Shown here in pieces: positions 21,853 through 32,599 of a DNA stretch of 64,000 nucleotides. A program made the position numbers and the translations under genes. This DNA is from Ephydatia muelleri (Eukaryota; Porifera; Demospongiae; Spongillida; Spongillidae): NCBI GenBank assembly GCA_013339895.1, contig JABACO010000021.1:5974754-6038753 (forward strand), written 5' to 3'. Numbering within the stretch: the first letter of the stretch is position 1; the number at the start of each line of letters is the position of its first letter. Under the pieces are notes generated by a model. The model saw only the letters and a list, made by a program, of their open reading frames with translations. It was not told the origin of the DNA and searched no databases.

Positions 21853-22151
21853 ACAAGTATGATATACTACACTGATCTGGGCTACGCATTCTTGTTCTTG
21901 AAGTATTCTAGTAATGCATTAGTGAAGTCAAGTGAGGTCATCTGAATAATGGGGTTCTTTAGCCAGTGTGAGAAGAAACATAATTACTTTGTACATGTAC
22001 TTATAAGGCAACAAGTGCAGCAAGCATTTGCATGCATCATAAAGTTGTGACTGATCAACACATTTTTGCACCAATATCTAAATCATGCATGAATGGAGTA
22101 ATGGTTGTGTGTGCATGCATGCATATACGCACATGGCATTCAAAGAGTTCA
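21546..22151. mobile_element. 606-bp element with about 43-bp terminal inverted repeats
   Basis: Left end TTAACTCTTTGAACGCC, right end GGCATTCAAAGAGTTCA; the arms agree for about 43 bp. Flanked by GTAC on both sides (21,542-21,545; 22,152-22,155). It contains a G run (21,811-21,850) and no coding sequence. The inverted paralogue at about 57,840-57,865 lacks it. Confidence 0.75.
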
Positions 22152-22788
22152 GTACCCAAATAAGAAACTCCTGCTGAGTCAGGCTAAGTATTTAAACCAC
22201 TACTGGCTATAATGTGGGTAGCTGTCAGTGGTGAGACAGTTATGCAAACACCACTTAGAACGTAAGTAAACAATACTGAGTGAATTTTATGAGGCAAAAA
22301 TGGCGTCCTCACGTTAAACCGTGTGTGGATCTCAGGGGTTATAGATACACAAAACTTTTATTTCATACAAAGATTTGCATTGATAGAGCCTCTATTTTAA
22401 AAAACAAAAATTTAACATCCTAGATACTTCTATTTTACAAAATGTAAATGTGCTTTAAGCGCTCAAAATCGTTAACACTTTATCAACACCAAGCAACAAT
22501 TATACTAAATCAGTTTTACTTAAAATGATGTTCAATTTGATCCAAGAACACATTTGTCAGCCATACGATGACACATATGAGTGTTCAAAGTTGCAATTTT
22601 CATGAAACAAAATTAATCATTCAGTGGCGTGGCGTAAACCATTGAAGGCATTGACTGAATACATGGTGTACGTCACTTTCATATCAAGTCCAACTTATAT
22701 TAGAATTTAAGCAATTAATCAAGCATGCTAATTGTGACCGTCTACATACTGAAAATTGGCATAAATTTGTTTTCCTTCTCTTCTCCAG

Positions 22789-22824
22789 GTCGTCATGGCA
22801 TCAAATATTGGCCCAAGTAGTCCC
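22789..22824 (+). CDS. Candidate 36-nt micro-exon (family copy 2)
   Basis: Bounded by CTCCAG and GTAAGT, phase 0, encoding VVMASNIGPSSP. The inverted paralogue at 57,211-57,246 keeps 36 nt and both splice sites (VAIASNIGPSSS). Either an internal micro-exon or, using its ATG, the start of a protein. No partner exon identified. Confidence 0.4.
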
Positions 22825-22864
22825 GTAAGTCTTCGATTGTTTGACACACCGGGAAGAAAGTCCA

Positions 22865-22893
22865 GGGGGGGGTGGGGGGGGGGGGGGGGGGGG
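22865..22893. repeat. G-rich homopolymer tract
   Basis: Runs of G broken by single T bases. The inverted paralogue has a pure C run at 57,160-57,186. Confidence 0.8.
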
Positions 22894-23567
22894 TTGGCGG
22901 GAAGAGGGAAAGGCAAAGATAGAATGACTTAGTATGCAACCTCTCCTTAACCCCCATATCTATCATGTACAATGAGATCATCGTGGTACTTGAGCATTTT
23001 TGGGGGTCTTACGTTTTGGAGCAATAGTAAATAATATCACAAATCTGTTCGCAGCGTTATGTTGGTAGACTAAATGGCAACAAATATCGAGGTTGTCGCG
23101 TGACAGTAATTATTCATCATTATTGTTTGGGCAACCGTTCAATAAACTAGTTTTTGGTTGATTTCTCCACCATTATGCAACGCATTGTACTGAAAAGCGC
23201 TATATACGTACAACAACAACGCTTCCATCGATCGTCCGAGTCAGAATTTTAACGTCGTAAACCATTGGACTGTGTCACAAATAAGTTAAAATCCGCTGTT
23301 CCAGGGGGTAAATTTTTTAGATAATATATCGACAAGAATTCCTTATATGGGATATCGCATTTAGCTGTTATAGATAGAAAAGAGGCGTCTGCACTAGAAA
23401 CACTCAACCAACATGTATAGTAGTTTACTTGTTCCCTAAAACATTCATCCAAACTTTGGGCTTCGACTGTTGTCCATTTTTCGAATGAATAAATTTTTAA
23501 ATTGTTGTATAACATGGAACTGGTGGAGGAAACATTTCTTAACATAGCCCAAACTTGGTCAGCAAGA

Positions 23568-23652
23568 TGTTTCTAGTTAGCCCAAGTACAGATGGGCTAC
23601 TGCGTGGGAGTAGCCCATCTGCGGTACAGCACTGGGGCTAAGTAGAAACATC
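23568..23652. mobile_element. 85-bp fold-back element
   Basis: GATGTTTCTAGTTAGCCC returns inverted as GGGGCTAAGTAGAAACATC; the middle repeats GATGGGCTACT and its complement. Present in both SD3 arms (56,412-56,497), so older than the duplication. Confidence 0.6.
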
Positions 23653-23927
23653 CATTCTTGTTCCATCCACAGCTCCATGATAAACCTTCCCAAGCTCCTG
23701 AAGCTGCAACGCTGGCTCTTCGTGCTACTCGTCTTGACGGATGGCATTGAATTGGCTCTGAAAGAACCGTTTACGCTACCACCAACTCCAGCCATTTAAC
23801 TTGCAAACCGCAAAGCAAGCGTCCTAACGTCGATGTCAAAGAGGTTCAACATGTAGTCAGATAGTGACCTTGGAAGCATTTCAGCTAATTCTGATCCAGT
23901 TTTGCGATTTCTTATATGGATCTCGCT

Positions 23928-24038
23928 TAGTCTCGTACCCAGACCCTTATTCCCACATCTGCGGATGGATTACATCACCGCTACGTGGTGATGTAATCCA
24001 TCCGCAGATGTGGGAATAAGGGTCTGGGTACGAGACTA
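23928..24038. mobile_element. 111-bp near-perfect palindrome with TAGTCTCGTACCCAGACCC ends
   Basis: Two arms of about 52 bp agree except at the outermost base and surround a 7-nt loop. TCTCGCTT lies on both sides (23,921-23,928 and 24,041-24,048), a probable target-site duplication that touches the terminus. A minimal MITE made only of inverted repeats. Confidence 0.8.
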
Positions 24039-24490
24039 GGTCTCGCTTGGGTACAGCAACCGTAGCGGCTTTGAGGGTTCCCCTCAAGCTCCTGATGCTG
24101 CAACGCTAGCTCTTCGTGTCACTCAATTTGACGAAGTGCATTGAATTTGGCTCTGAAATGAACCGGCCGTTTACGAACTCCAGCTGCAGCCTCGAACAAA
24201 CTGATGTATAACTTGAATTAAATTAATAATTAAAACATTATTCATTTGAAAATGGGCGACAGTTGAGGTTCAAAGTTTGGTTGAATGTTACATGTTGGTT
24301 GGGTATTTCTAGTGCAGACACCCTATTTCCACCTACCAGCTAAATGCGATATGCCATAAGGAATTCTTATCTATACAGAATCTTTACCCCCTCAAAACAG
24401 CACTTATTTGTCACAAACAGTCCAACGGTTTACCGCGTTAAAATTCTGACTCGGGCCATCGATGGAGGCATTGCAGTTGTACATGTATAG

Positions 24491-24995
24491 CAGTGGCGGA
24501 TTTAAGGGGGGGGGGGGGGGGGCGTGGATGGCGCACGCCCCCCCCCCCCCCCCCCCCCCCCTAATATACGGATGAGAAAAAACTTATTATAAGACCTGTA
24601 AAGGTTAGCTGAAGCGTGCTTGAGAGAATGTGAATCGCTGTGCGTCAAACAAACGTCTGAATACCTATTTAAGCTTTGCGTTACTTTAATGTTCGTTGCA
24701 TGTATTTTATGAGAATGTGAAAATTAAAAAGCTGCTGCAGCCGTGCGCATGCGCAGTGTGCGCGACTGGAAGGCATAGCATTTTGTGGCTGAAACACCTT
24801 ATTGTTCTGAAGCTTCATAACGCGGAACTTGCAAAGCTTCTGGGGCCTCGCCAGACCCCAATGGGGGAGCTTACAGCGCTCCCCCATACCCCCTAGCTGG
24901 AGCGAGAGGGGCGTGGCTCCCTTCCGCACCCACCCCCCTTTCGTACCCTCTGCCCTTTGCGCCCCCCCTAAATTTAAATTCTACGTCCGCCCCTG
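24491..24995. mobile_element. 505-bp CAGTGGCGGA element with TATAG target duplication
   Basis: Left end CAGTGGCGGATTTAAGG, right end TACGTCCGCCCCTG. TATAG stands on both sides (24,486-24,490; 24,996-25,000). Paralogous empty sites at about 23,196-23,212 (inverted) and 56,838-56,860 show TATAG once. Contains G/C runs (24,507-24,560) and the AGCTTACAGCG block shared with 13.34 kb. Confidence 0.8.
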
Positions 24996-26292
24996 TATAG
25001 CGCTTTTCAGTAAAATGCGTTGCGTACGCGTAACGGTGGTAAAAACTAGTTTATTGAACAGGTTGCGCAAACGAAAATGGTGAATAATTACTAACTCACC
25101 TGCGACAACCTCATACTTTCGTTGTTATTTAGTTTACCAACATAACGCTGCAATCTGATTTGTGACATCATTCATTATTGTTCCAAAACATAATGCCAAA
25201 CATTGAAGTCCTAAAAAAAGAAATTATTCTCAATCTCAACTGTAGTCGTAGCGTGAATAATACCATAATTTTCCATTTCCAAGTGATAAGGTTTTGCATT
25301 CATGTAAGTCTTGGATAAACTGGACTTCATGCGAAACTGTGATGAAATAGAATGCTAATCAATCACATTATCAATTTGTGTAACTGCAAATATCACTTAC
25401 AGTGATGTACAGAAAGCGGGCAGTAATTCACCCAGTTAATTGCCTTTAATTTGAAAACGAACCTCTGCCTTACTGGTAATAATGTATGTTGACTGCTTGC
25501 CTAGTGTGGGGTATGGGGGAATTCCAAGTCAAATCAACACAATTATTGACACCTATGTTTCTGAATCTGTTTTTGCAATATTATGTACATATGCTGCACT
25601 GTGCTCAAGCAATACTATTATCCCTTTCTGCTCTAGAGTACTCCAGAGCAGAGAGTGAGTATAAGCTTGCAGATATGGTGTTTTGTTTACATAGACGTTT
25701 ACTTAACATGAAATTATCACCTTTGTATGATTTCTTTGCTGTTGTTTAGCTCAGGACACACTCACTTCAATGCATTATGCCAAGGGAATGGCTTTTCAAA
25801 CTTGAAAGTCCTAAAGAACATTGTGTACTCTTCAGTTAAAATGTGAAAAGAATCAAAATAAAGTGATGTTTTTTTTAATGGCAGCATAAAAAACGATATA
25901 CATAACACATTTTGAAGCGTGGAGCCACACTCATTTAACAAAATGTAGCCTCTCGTGGGAGCCCATATGTGGTACAGGTGTACATGCAATGCACTTTGAG
26001 ATATTCAGGATTGTTTTCATTTGGGGCCAATGCATGTTTTCATGGGCGATTCGACTTTGGAGTTTAAAAGTTAGTATTTTTGTATATCAGAACTGTGTTT
26101 GGAGCATGGTTTGTGTGCCATTGGTCTCATCCAGCCGCACAATGCAGACCAATGCCAAGATGACAAAGAGCATTGTCTCTGCAGCATAAGAAATGGACCA
26201 AGCAGAACATCATAACAACCACTCCCATCTTGTGTTTCCATCTTCATTGCTCAGTACCTTTATACACTAATCATGACTATCACTCAGTAAAT

Positions 26293-26533
26293 GGGACAGT
26301 TTCCGCCCCACGGTTAAAATGTTATAAAAATGCATCGCGTTTGAATCGCTATAACTCCCCAACGGATAACGCTATCGACTTCCTATTTTCAAGACGTCAT
26401 AGTGAAATGGCGTAGTACGAAGTGTTGAAACTAGGAAGTCGATAGCGTTATCCGTTGAGAAGTTATAGTGATTCAAACGCGATGCGTTTTTATAACATTT
26501 TAACCGTGGGGCAATTTTCGCGGAAATTGTCCC
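26293..26533. mobile_element. MITE family B, copy B1 (fold-back)
   Basis: Begins GGGACAGTTTCCGC and ends in its complement; the two halves are inverted copies over nearly their whole length (ACGGATAACGCTATCGACTT and complement). AAAT on both sides is a 4-bp target duplication. The paralogue near 59,965 has no such element. Confidence 0.85.
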
Positions 26534-26659
26534 AAATAATTACAGTACCGGTCAAGGAATGTGCACAAAGGCTGACAAATGTACGTATCAGAGGCAGCAG
26601 AGTAGAATGGAGAAGAACAATTGGCATGGACTATACTTATCAGCTTATGAATGTGCATG

Positions 26660-26718
26660 CATGTGTGTGTGTGTGTGTATGTGTGTGTGTGTGTGTGTAT
26701 GTGTGTGTGTGTGTGTGT
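26660..26718. repeat. TG microsatellite
   Basis: (TG)n with two TATG interruptions, next to the inverted repeat around MITE B1. Confidence 0.9.
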
Positions 26719-27410
26719 TGTCGCCGTGCCGTAGTCTGCATGGCAAGGTTATTGAATTATTAAATTACTAGGGATGCCAGACTATCCCATCATGTATTCA
26801 TAAAGGTACTGAGCAATGGAGATGGAAACACATGATGGGAGTGGTTGCTACGATGTTCTGCTTGGCCCATTTCTTATGCTGCAGAGGTAACTCTCTTTGT
26901 CATCTTGGCATTGGTCTGAATTGTGCGGCTGGATGAGACCAATGGCACACAAACCATGCTCCAAACACAGTTTCTAGTCGTGCCTAGTGATCCCAAGCAC
27001 CTAAATTGTTGACAAACATCTGATATGTACATGCTTTACACATACACTGTCACAACTCCTCAGATGTACCTCTCATGAGGCATACCAACAGCACACTCTC
27101 CACACTCACACTTGTCCACAGCTTACCTTCCACACACCTCTCTTATGCACTTTTCCCACATCACAAGTACTCAAGCACGCCCACAGGCATTGAGCCATTC
27201 AACCTGTACACAAGGGTCATTTTATGTCCAATGAGCAAGAGTTGTGGCTCACGTCTCTGATTTTGCTCACATTTATCTAGTTAATAAAATAATGGTTTAC
27301 TAAATTCACACCACTAGATGATTAATTTTTTCATAACTTTGCCCACTCAAAATTTTGTCAATATATGTCTGACAGGGTTGTTTTTGGCATCAAATTAAAG
27401 GTCATTATAT

Positions 27411-27616
27411 GGGATTGTTTCCACGAAAAGGGACCTAGCGCATAGAAATGTAATGCTTGCATTGAAATGTATGGCTAATACAAAAATCAGCTCCATGACA
27501 GCTACTCCGATTCTCAATGCATGGGAAGCAATATGTAGAGGTAATTTCAGACTTCTAGAATATCAAAGACTGTGAAAAAAAACATGCATTAGGTCCCTTT
27601 TCACGGAAACGATCCC
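27411..27616. mobile_element. MITE family A, copy A3
   Basis: GGGATTGTTTCCACGAAAAG at the left and CGGAAACGATCCC at the right, with the family core between. Partners: 55,711 (inverted arm) and 60,642 (direct copy). Confidence 0.85.
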
Positions 27617-27710
27617 ATTTAGCAAGTTGAAGAAACTATAACCTGTGTATGCACTATTTACTTGATTGCCCATCATGTTTACATATCTTCTTCATCCCCA
27701 CCACCCTCAG

Positions 27711-28136
27711 GTTTGGAGATACTTTGAATCAAATCTTCAGGCTGGATACTATTTGACCACTCCAAGTGCTGCCGATGGTTCCAATATTATCATGCAGTAT
27801 AAAAGTGTTTCATCACCCAGCAACCAGGAGTGGTTTCTGCAAAACATACGTTCATCCAATACAACAGCAATTGTTTCCAAGAGCACTGATGGCCTCAAAC
27901 AATTTGCATTGGATGGTGGTGCAATGACAGCAGGCACTCAACTTCAGCTGAGTGAATTCAACAGTTCAAGTCCAAAGCCTAGCCAGCAATGGAAACAAAA
28001 TGGTCCTAATTGCTGGCAGTTGGCTAATCATAACTTAGTAATGGATGTGGCTGGAGGCAATCGAACAGCAGGTACTGCAGTCATTCTGTGGACGGTAAAC
28101 AGCCCCCCATCGACCAGCCAGCAGTTTACACTCATA
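27711..28136 (+). CDS. Ricin B-type (beta-trefoil) lectin exon
   Basis: A 426-nt phase-0 exon: pyrimidine tract and CAG before it, GTAAGA after it. It encodes about 142 residues with the trefoil repeat pattern: ESNLQAGYYL, NQEWFLQN, FALDGG, SQQWKQNG, NHNLVMDVAGGN and a closing SQQFTLI. Q-x-W/F and the VMDVAGG/ALDGG turns are ricin-domain hallmarks, typical of sugar binding. Only one exon was found, so it is probably a domain of a larger secreted or surface protein. The inverted paralogue at 55,205-55,627 has the same structure, and a broken start lies at 8,502. Confidence 0.8.
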
Positions 28137-28557
28137 GTAAGATTCATTATTACTGTAGTGAGAAAGTGAAGGGAGATTTAGTGCATTGCATGGCTGCTTT
28201 AGTATACTAAAGCCCAGTTTATCCACATGGTTTAAACACAAGTGAATTGTGACAATGGGTATAGGAAACAAGGGATTATGGAAATGAGAAATTATGGGTT
28301 TACAAACATTACAGACCTGAATTTCATAAATATATAGTTGCGTAGTTTCCATATATGATCCCCTTATTTCCTTACTTTTTATTCAATTGATGCATACATC
28401 TACACTTATTTTACTTTAATCACAAAATTATACCTTGTGCTTTTACCTTTGGTTCAAACTGCTGCCCTAATTTTTGTGCCATAAATAAACTTGTGCCAAA
28501 TAAACATTATTAATGTGTATACTTTGCAGATTTTCAAAAATTACAAATAAGCTTTAC
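28137..28557. other. Intron-like flank of the lectin exon
   Basis: A/T-rich, no exon seen, conserved in the inverted arm (54,785-55,204). Confidence 0.5.
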
Positions 28558-28794
28558 TTAACAATTGAAGCTGAACATATAATTAAACTGTTCTCCTGAA
28601 AGAGGTTGCAGATTCAGTTTGGTAGCAACATTGTGACAACCTTTCTGACAGCAGTGATGCTTTAATGCTCTCAGTTTGTGTGTCTGATTGACAAAAAACC
28701 GCCGCAGCATTAATGCACATTCAAAAGTAAAGATGGTGCCACAAACACAATTGGAAGGTACATGTAGAAACGGAGGTGTAGTGTCCCACGTCAA
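28558..28794 (-). pseudogene. Retroelement C-terminal zinc-motif fragment
   Basis: The minus-strand frame contains CVCGTIFTFECALM, VNQTHKLRALKHHCC and HNVATKLNLQPLSGEQ. This is a decayed form of the CxCG...HAL...RHNExRDxxA...LQPLSGE pattern found after reverse transcriptases in metazoan retroelements (recalled). Paralogues: 54,552-54,779 (+) and 49,928-50,368 (-). Confidence 0.5.
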
Positions 28795-29600
28795 GGTTCA
28801 ATAGTAAGGCAACACAGCAGCATATATGCACACACGAGGACACCACAAAAATAAATGTACGCGCAAAGTGCACTAGCACATACTAGTTCCCAGTCCTACG
28901 CTACAGTTCTAATAATCCAATACACTACAGGAGGCATGCATCCCTGAGGCAACCCTTATGTAGTACAAAACCCTGCTCAAAAATTGGAAGGGTAGACAAC
29001 CAAGAAGAAGCACCAGTTTCACTGGCAACCTCCATCATAGTTGGCAAATATGTATTGTATTTCCACAGCTCTTAAAAGTATTGTATAAAACATATAATAA
29101 AAAAACACAGCTGACAGTGAAAAACAATTATCTACTAACATAAATTACCATAGATTATACTTTTGATGGACATAATATTACCTCAGAGCTGATGCTAGCT
29201 ATATAATTTGGATTGATCTGTTAATGCCCTCCACAAGTACAGTGATACCCATGATTTTTACATTCAACGTGTTACAAAACACTAAAACATGAATGTCTTG
29301 TGATGTGATATGAGTTAATTTCTTCGCTTTCTACAGCCGGTACCAGCCATTGAAGTTTCCGAGTCCAATGAAAAGTACTGCTCTATATTCTGAATAGATT
29401 CTCAGAAGAAGAAAAGTATGATACTTCTAAATTATCCTTAGTACTTCTAAGTGTACTGTTAGGCTATGTATGCAGACATGTATCTGTTATTTAGAACAAA
29501 GTATTTACTCTGTGCATATTGTTGTAGCAAAATACTTTAGCCTTGCATGTAGTGGTGGTTGGAGGAGAGATGGGATGGGAGGATGTCCCTATGGTAAGAT
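28795..29600. other. Non-coding, shared with the inverted arm
   Basis: No exon recognised; pairs with about 53,760-54,550. Confidence 0.45.
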
Positions 29601-30440
29601 TGACTCTCTAATTCTGCTACCTAAAATGAATTGGAAATTAGGGCCATAAACCCTGTTGGATAGTTCATCAGAGGCAGAAATATGAACATCTCTTTCAAGC
29701 TAGATCGTACTTCGGTTGCTCAAAATGAAATGGGGTTCGAAAAATGTACCCAAATCAAAGCAATATTTCCTAAGGGCCCTGTTAGTGCAACGATACTGCA
29801 TGCCATGCAGGAATCCAATGGTTCTGCATTATTAAAACTGAGAATATCAACTTCCTCTCTCACGTTGAATGATTTGACAACTGACACCTTTAATTTGGAG
29901 CTAAATCTGGGTTCATCAAATCAAGATGTGAATGAGGACGATGCCAAAACATTTCACTTGGTGATAACCTTGTGGTAGAATGAGGGGTTAACCTCTATTT
30001 TGAAAGAAATCTTGCCACTCGGATTTCAACAGATCCATCTATAATACGGCGCAATCCATCCTTGAGGGTCTGCATGCACAGCCCTTTCAGCTATAGACCA
30101 TTAGGATGGTATGGGGCTGATCTAATGTGGACAAATCTATTAATATCCATGAATGCTTTGGATTCAGAACAAGGACCATTGTCAGTTACAAGCTTGTGGG
30201 TAGCAGAGGATACAATGATATTGATTTCATTATGTAAATCTCTAGCTATTTAGAACAAGCATATACAACAAGCAAGAATATGTGACCCCGGAATGAGCCT
30301 GCAAAAGCCGCATGTAGCTGGAACCAAAGTTGTTTTGCCATTCCGCCGCAGTTGGTGGAACGTGACGTGTTGCTGGACAAGTATTACATGTTTTATTTGG
30401 TGGCAGTCAAAAGTTAGCATCACCAAATTGTGGTGTTAAC
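29600..30440 (-). pseudogene. Ty3/gypsy integrase remnant (left arm)
   Basis: The minus strand encodes pieces of a retroviral-type integrase: KLVTDNGPCSES (second catalytic Asp region), APYHPNGL, AERAVQT, then an SPSEMFWHRPHSHLD region, with stops and frame changes. The plus-strand open frames here are antisense shadows. The gene is clearly dead. Confidence 0.65.
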
Positions 30441-30834
30441 TTAAGAAGGCTTTTGAACCATGTGGTTATTCTGACCATCAACCTCTTATGTATTTGTTCA
30501 GTGCAAACGAAAAAATGCAAGAATGCATAATACACACAAAATTGTCTTTTCTTTTTTATTGACAATGGTCAGAAACAGGGAGTTAAAAAGTCATATAATA
30601 TTATTTGCAATCCATAATGAGGGGAGATAGATCTTTTTTAATACTAATTCAGAGGCTTACATTGTTTCTGAAAACATGCAGATTTTATAGCCAAGCAGGT
30701 GAATGTAAACTGGTATTAGGGATATTCTGTAACCTTACAATGTTTCCTAGAAAGCAGACCAAATCTTAGGTGATCATCCCAGCAACTCTGAATTAGTATT
30801 CAATAACAGCAGGTCTTGGAATTCCTTGACCTTT

Positions 30835-30943
30835 AGAATTCATATAAGGCCTATTTGTAGGGCTACTGGAACTGGCAGCAGAAAGAAGAGTGATTTTATG
30901 ATATGTGTTAGATCTCCACTGTGCAGCTTGAAGCAGTATATGG
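30835..30943 (-). pseudogene. piggyBac-like transposase fragment (left arm)
   Basis: The minus strand carries ITLLSTASSSS-type and IPRPAI-type codons matching 51,965-52,090 in the right arm. Only this short piece is left here. Confidence 0.45.
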
Positions 30944-31085
30944 TAAGCGCAATAGAAATGTAACGCTTGCATTGAGATGTATGACTAATTAAAAATTCAG
31001 AGCCTTACAACTCCATGACAGATACTCCAATTCTCAGTGCGTAAGAAACAATGTGTAGACGACATTTCAGACTTCTATGATATTC
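30944..31085. mobile_element. MITE family A, truncated copy A4
   Basis: Has the family core but lacks both termini. The inverted-arm partner A5 at 51,740 is full length, so A4 lost its ends after the duplication or at its breakpoint. Confidence 0.75.
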
Positions 31086-31089
31086 TATC

Positions 31090-31940
31090 AGATGATACAA
31101 CATGTTTCAAAAGAAGCATCCTGTAACTTACTGTAGATGTACCAGCACATTTGAACTCATTCTCATTTCACACTTCCATGTAGGAGTATTCCTTTTCACA
31201 TGACCCTGTTCTCTGCAATGCCAGAAGACCACTTCTTGCATTATGGATGTCATCAGCAGAGCATTTGGTATTCATGAGGCCCTGCTCTTAGGCTTGGCGC
31301 TCTACAGAAACCACAAAATAGCTATCTCATCTACCAGTTTCTTCACTTGCAAAGTGAGCTTGTCAAACTAATGGCAAAGAGCTAAAGATCACTAACCATG
31401 GCATCATAGCTAAAATTGAGTTGTTAGTTACATGTAAGAATATGAGGTCAACTTTTCAAAATGTGTTTGAAGATCTTATTTAATCATTACACATAAAACT
31501 AAATTTATACATTGACAACTAATTATGTTACCTATCACATGCTAATGCAATGAAGTCAATTAAATTAATAGCAATAAAGTCATAAGCGATCAAATACTGG
31601 TGAGACACTTTGGCTACTCATATTGCTCTCTCACTAGAGGCTGACCTCAGCACTTTCTTTTTTCATATAAACTGTACATTAAATCATCCCCTTCCCCCCA
31701 AAATATGCATATACAGCCTAACGAATGCAAGATCATCCTCTTAGAGCCACATCTCATCATTACCACATCTACAACTTACACAATGCAGTGTACAACAAAA
31801 CATTGTACACACCTCTTGGATACAGAGCAGCTGTACAGAAACTAAATGCACAAAGTCTTAAATAGATCTCATTTTAATGTTTAGAACCAATGTCATTACT
31901 TTTCTTTTAAATGCTCAGTTTACTGCAAAGCGACAGTGTA
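31090..31940. other. Unique non-coding stretch between duplication blocks
   Basis: No exon, no paralogue found in the window. Confidence 0.45.
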
Positions 31941-31942
31941 AT

Positions 31943-32191
31943 GACAGCAAATAGTAAAAATCAGCAGGCACAAAATCTGGCTAGTCACAAATAATATCAG
32001 CCTTCAATAGAACAGTTCTAGAAGAATCTCCAATCTCTGCACAGGCATGATGTATAAATAGTGGCCATTTATACATTGCGCCTGCGCAGAGCATGGGGAG
32101 TCTTCTAGAACTGTTCTCTTTATAGTATTTAAGACTGAAGTGATTTTTGTAGTACCAGTTTTGTGCATGCAGATTATTACTATTTGCTGTA
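31943..32191. mobile_element. 249-bp long inverted repeat element
   Basis: ACAGCAAATAGTA at the left returns as TACTATTTGCTGT at the right; inner arms share GAACAGTTCTAGAAG and its complement. Arms are about 95 bp, with indels. Fold-back MITE of an unnamed family. Confidence 0.7.
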
Positions 32192-32412
32192 ATTACGCAC
32201 ATAACAAGTTTGTCATAAAACTTTGATCTTAATTCTCCCTCATTATCGCCTTGAATATTTCAATTGGCAAACGCAGTTAAACATAGGGACATAGTTACTT
32301 GCACTGTCATGTATTCATTTCAAGGTCATGTGAATTTATGTACAGCTTGAACATAAAATAACTGTGTATAAGAGATTTTGACATTTGTTAACTTTTACTT
32401 TGATATCTGCAG

Positions 32413-32525
32413 GAATTGATGGATATTCAAGAATGATTACATATTTACAATGCTCCGATAATAATAGAGCAGGCAGAGTGTTCGATCTTTTCCTCAGTGC
32501 TTTCAGAGCTTATTTCACACCATCA
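32413..32525 (+). pseudogene. Integrase-core (DDE) exon start, cut by the SD2 repeat
   Basis: After TATCTGCAG the frame reads IDGYSRMITYLQCS, then NNRAGRVFDLFLSAF. xIDGxSR....L...NN.A..V...F is the first-aspartate region of an integrase-core family common in invertebrates (recalled). Similarity ends where the T-run/TG-rich block begins, so that block appears to have landed in the gene. Confidence 0.5.
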
Positions 32526-32547
32526 CATTTGGTAACATTTGATACGT

Positions 32548-32599
<52 letters not shown>

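Larger units (their letters stand above)
20918..23795. repeat. Inverted duplication SD3, left arm, part 1
   Basis: Reverse complement of about 56,280-58,452. Landmarks in reverse order: CAATAGACCGCTGCC, MITE A (21,236), the AAAGACCCGGTACC site, the 36-nt micro-exon (22,789), G/C run, the 85-bp fold-back (23,568). The arm breaks near 23,795; the right arm jumps from there to the equivalent of 27,068. Confidence 0.85.
22690..25220. repeat. Interrupted inverted repeat around 23.9 kb
   Basis: 23,000-23,520 matches 24,235-25,190 in reverse complement (for example AGCTAAATGCGATAT, CCATCGAT, AGCGCTTTTCAG). The right half is longer because a 505-bp element sits in it at 24,491. The centre holds a 111-bp palindrome. 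Confidence 0.75.
25550..27616. repeat. Direct duplication SD4, left copy
   Basis: Collinear with 58,815-60,886 in the same orientation (TATGTTTCTGAATC, CTCCAGAGCAGAGAGTGAG, later GGGTTGTTTTTGGCATCAAA). Differences include MITE B here only and a piggyBac-like element there only. Within this copy 26,110-26,270 also returns inverted at 26,810-26,960. Confidence 0.8.
27068..31085. repeat. Inverted duplication SD3, left arm, part 2
   Basis: Reverse complement of 51,740-56,278. Contains MITE A3, the ricin-lectin exon, retroelement and gypsy remnants and the piggyBac-like fragment. It ends within a truncated MITE A (30,944-31,085), whose partner at 51,740 is complete. Confidence 0.85.

Noticed and set aside
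29682-30253. Plus-strand open frames in the left SD3 arm
   Set aside because: Antisense to the gypsy integrase remnant, which is read on the minus strand.
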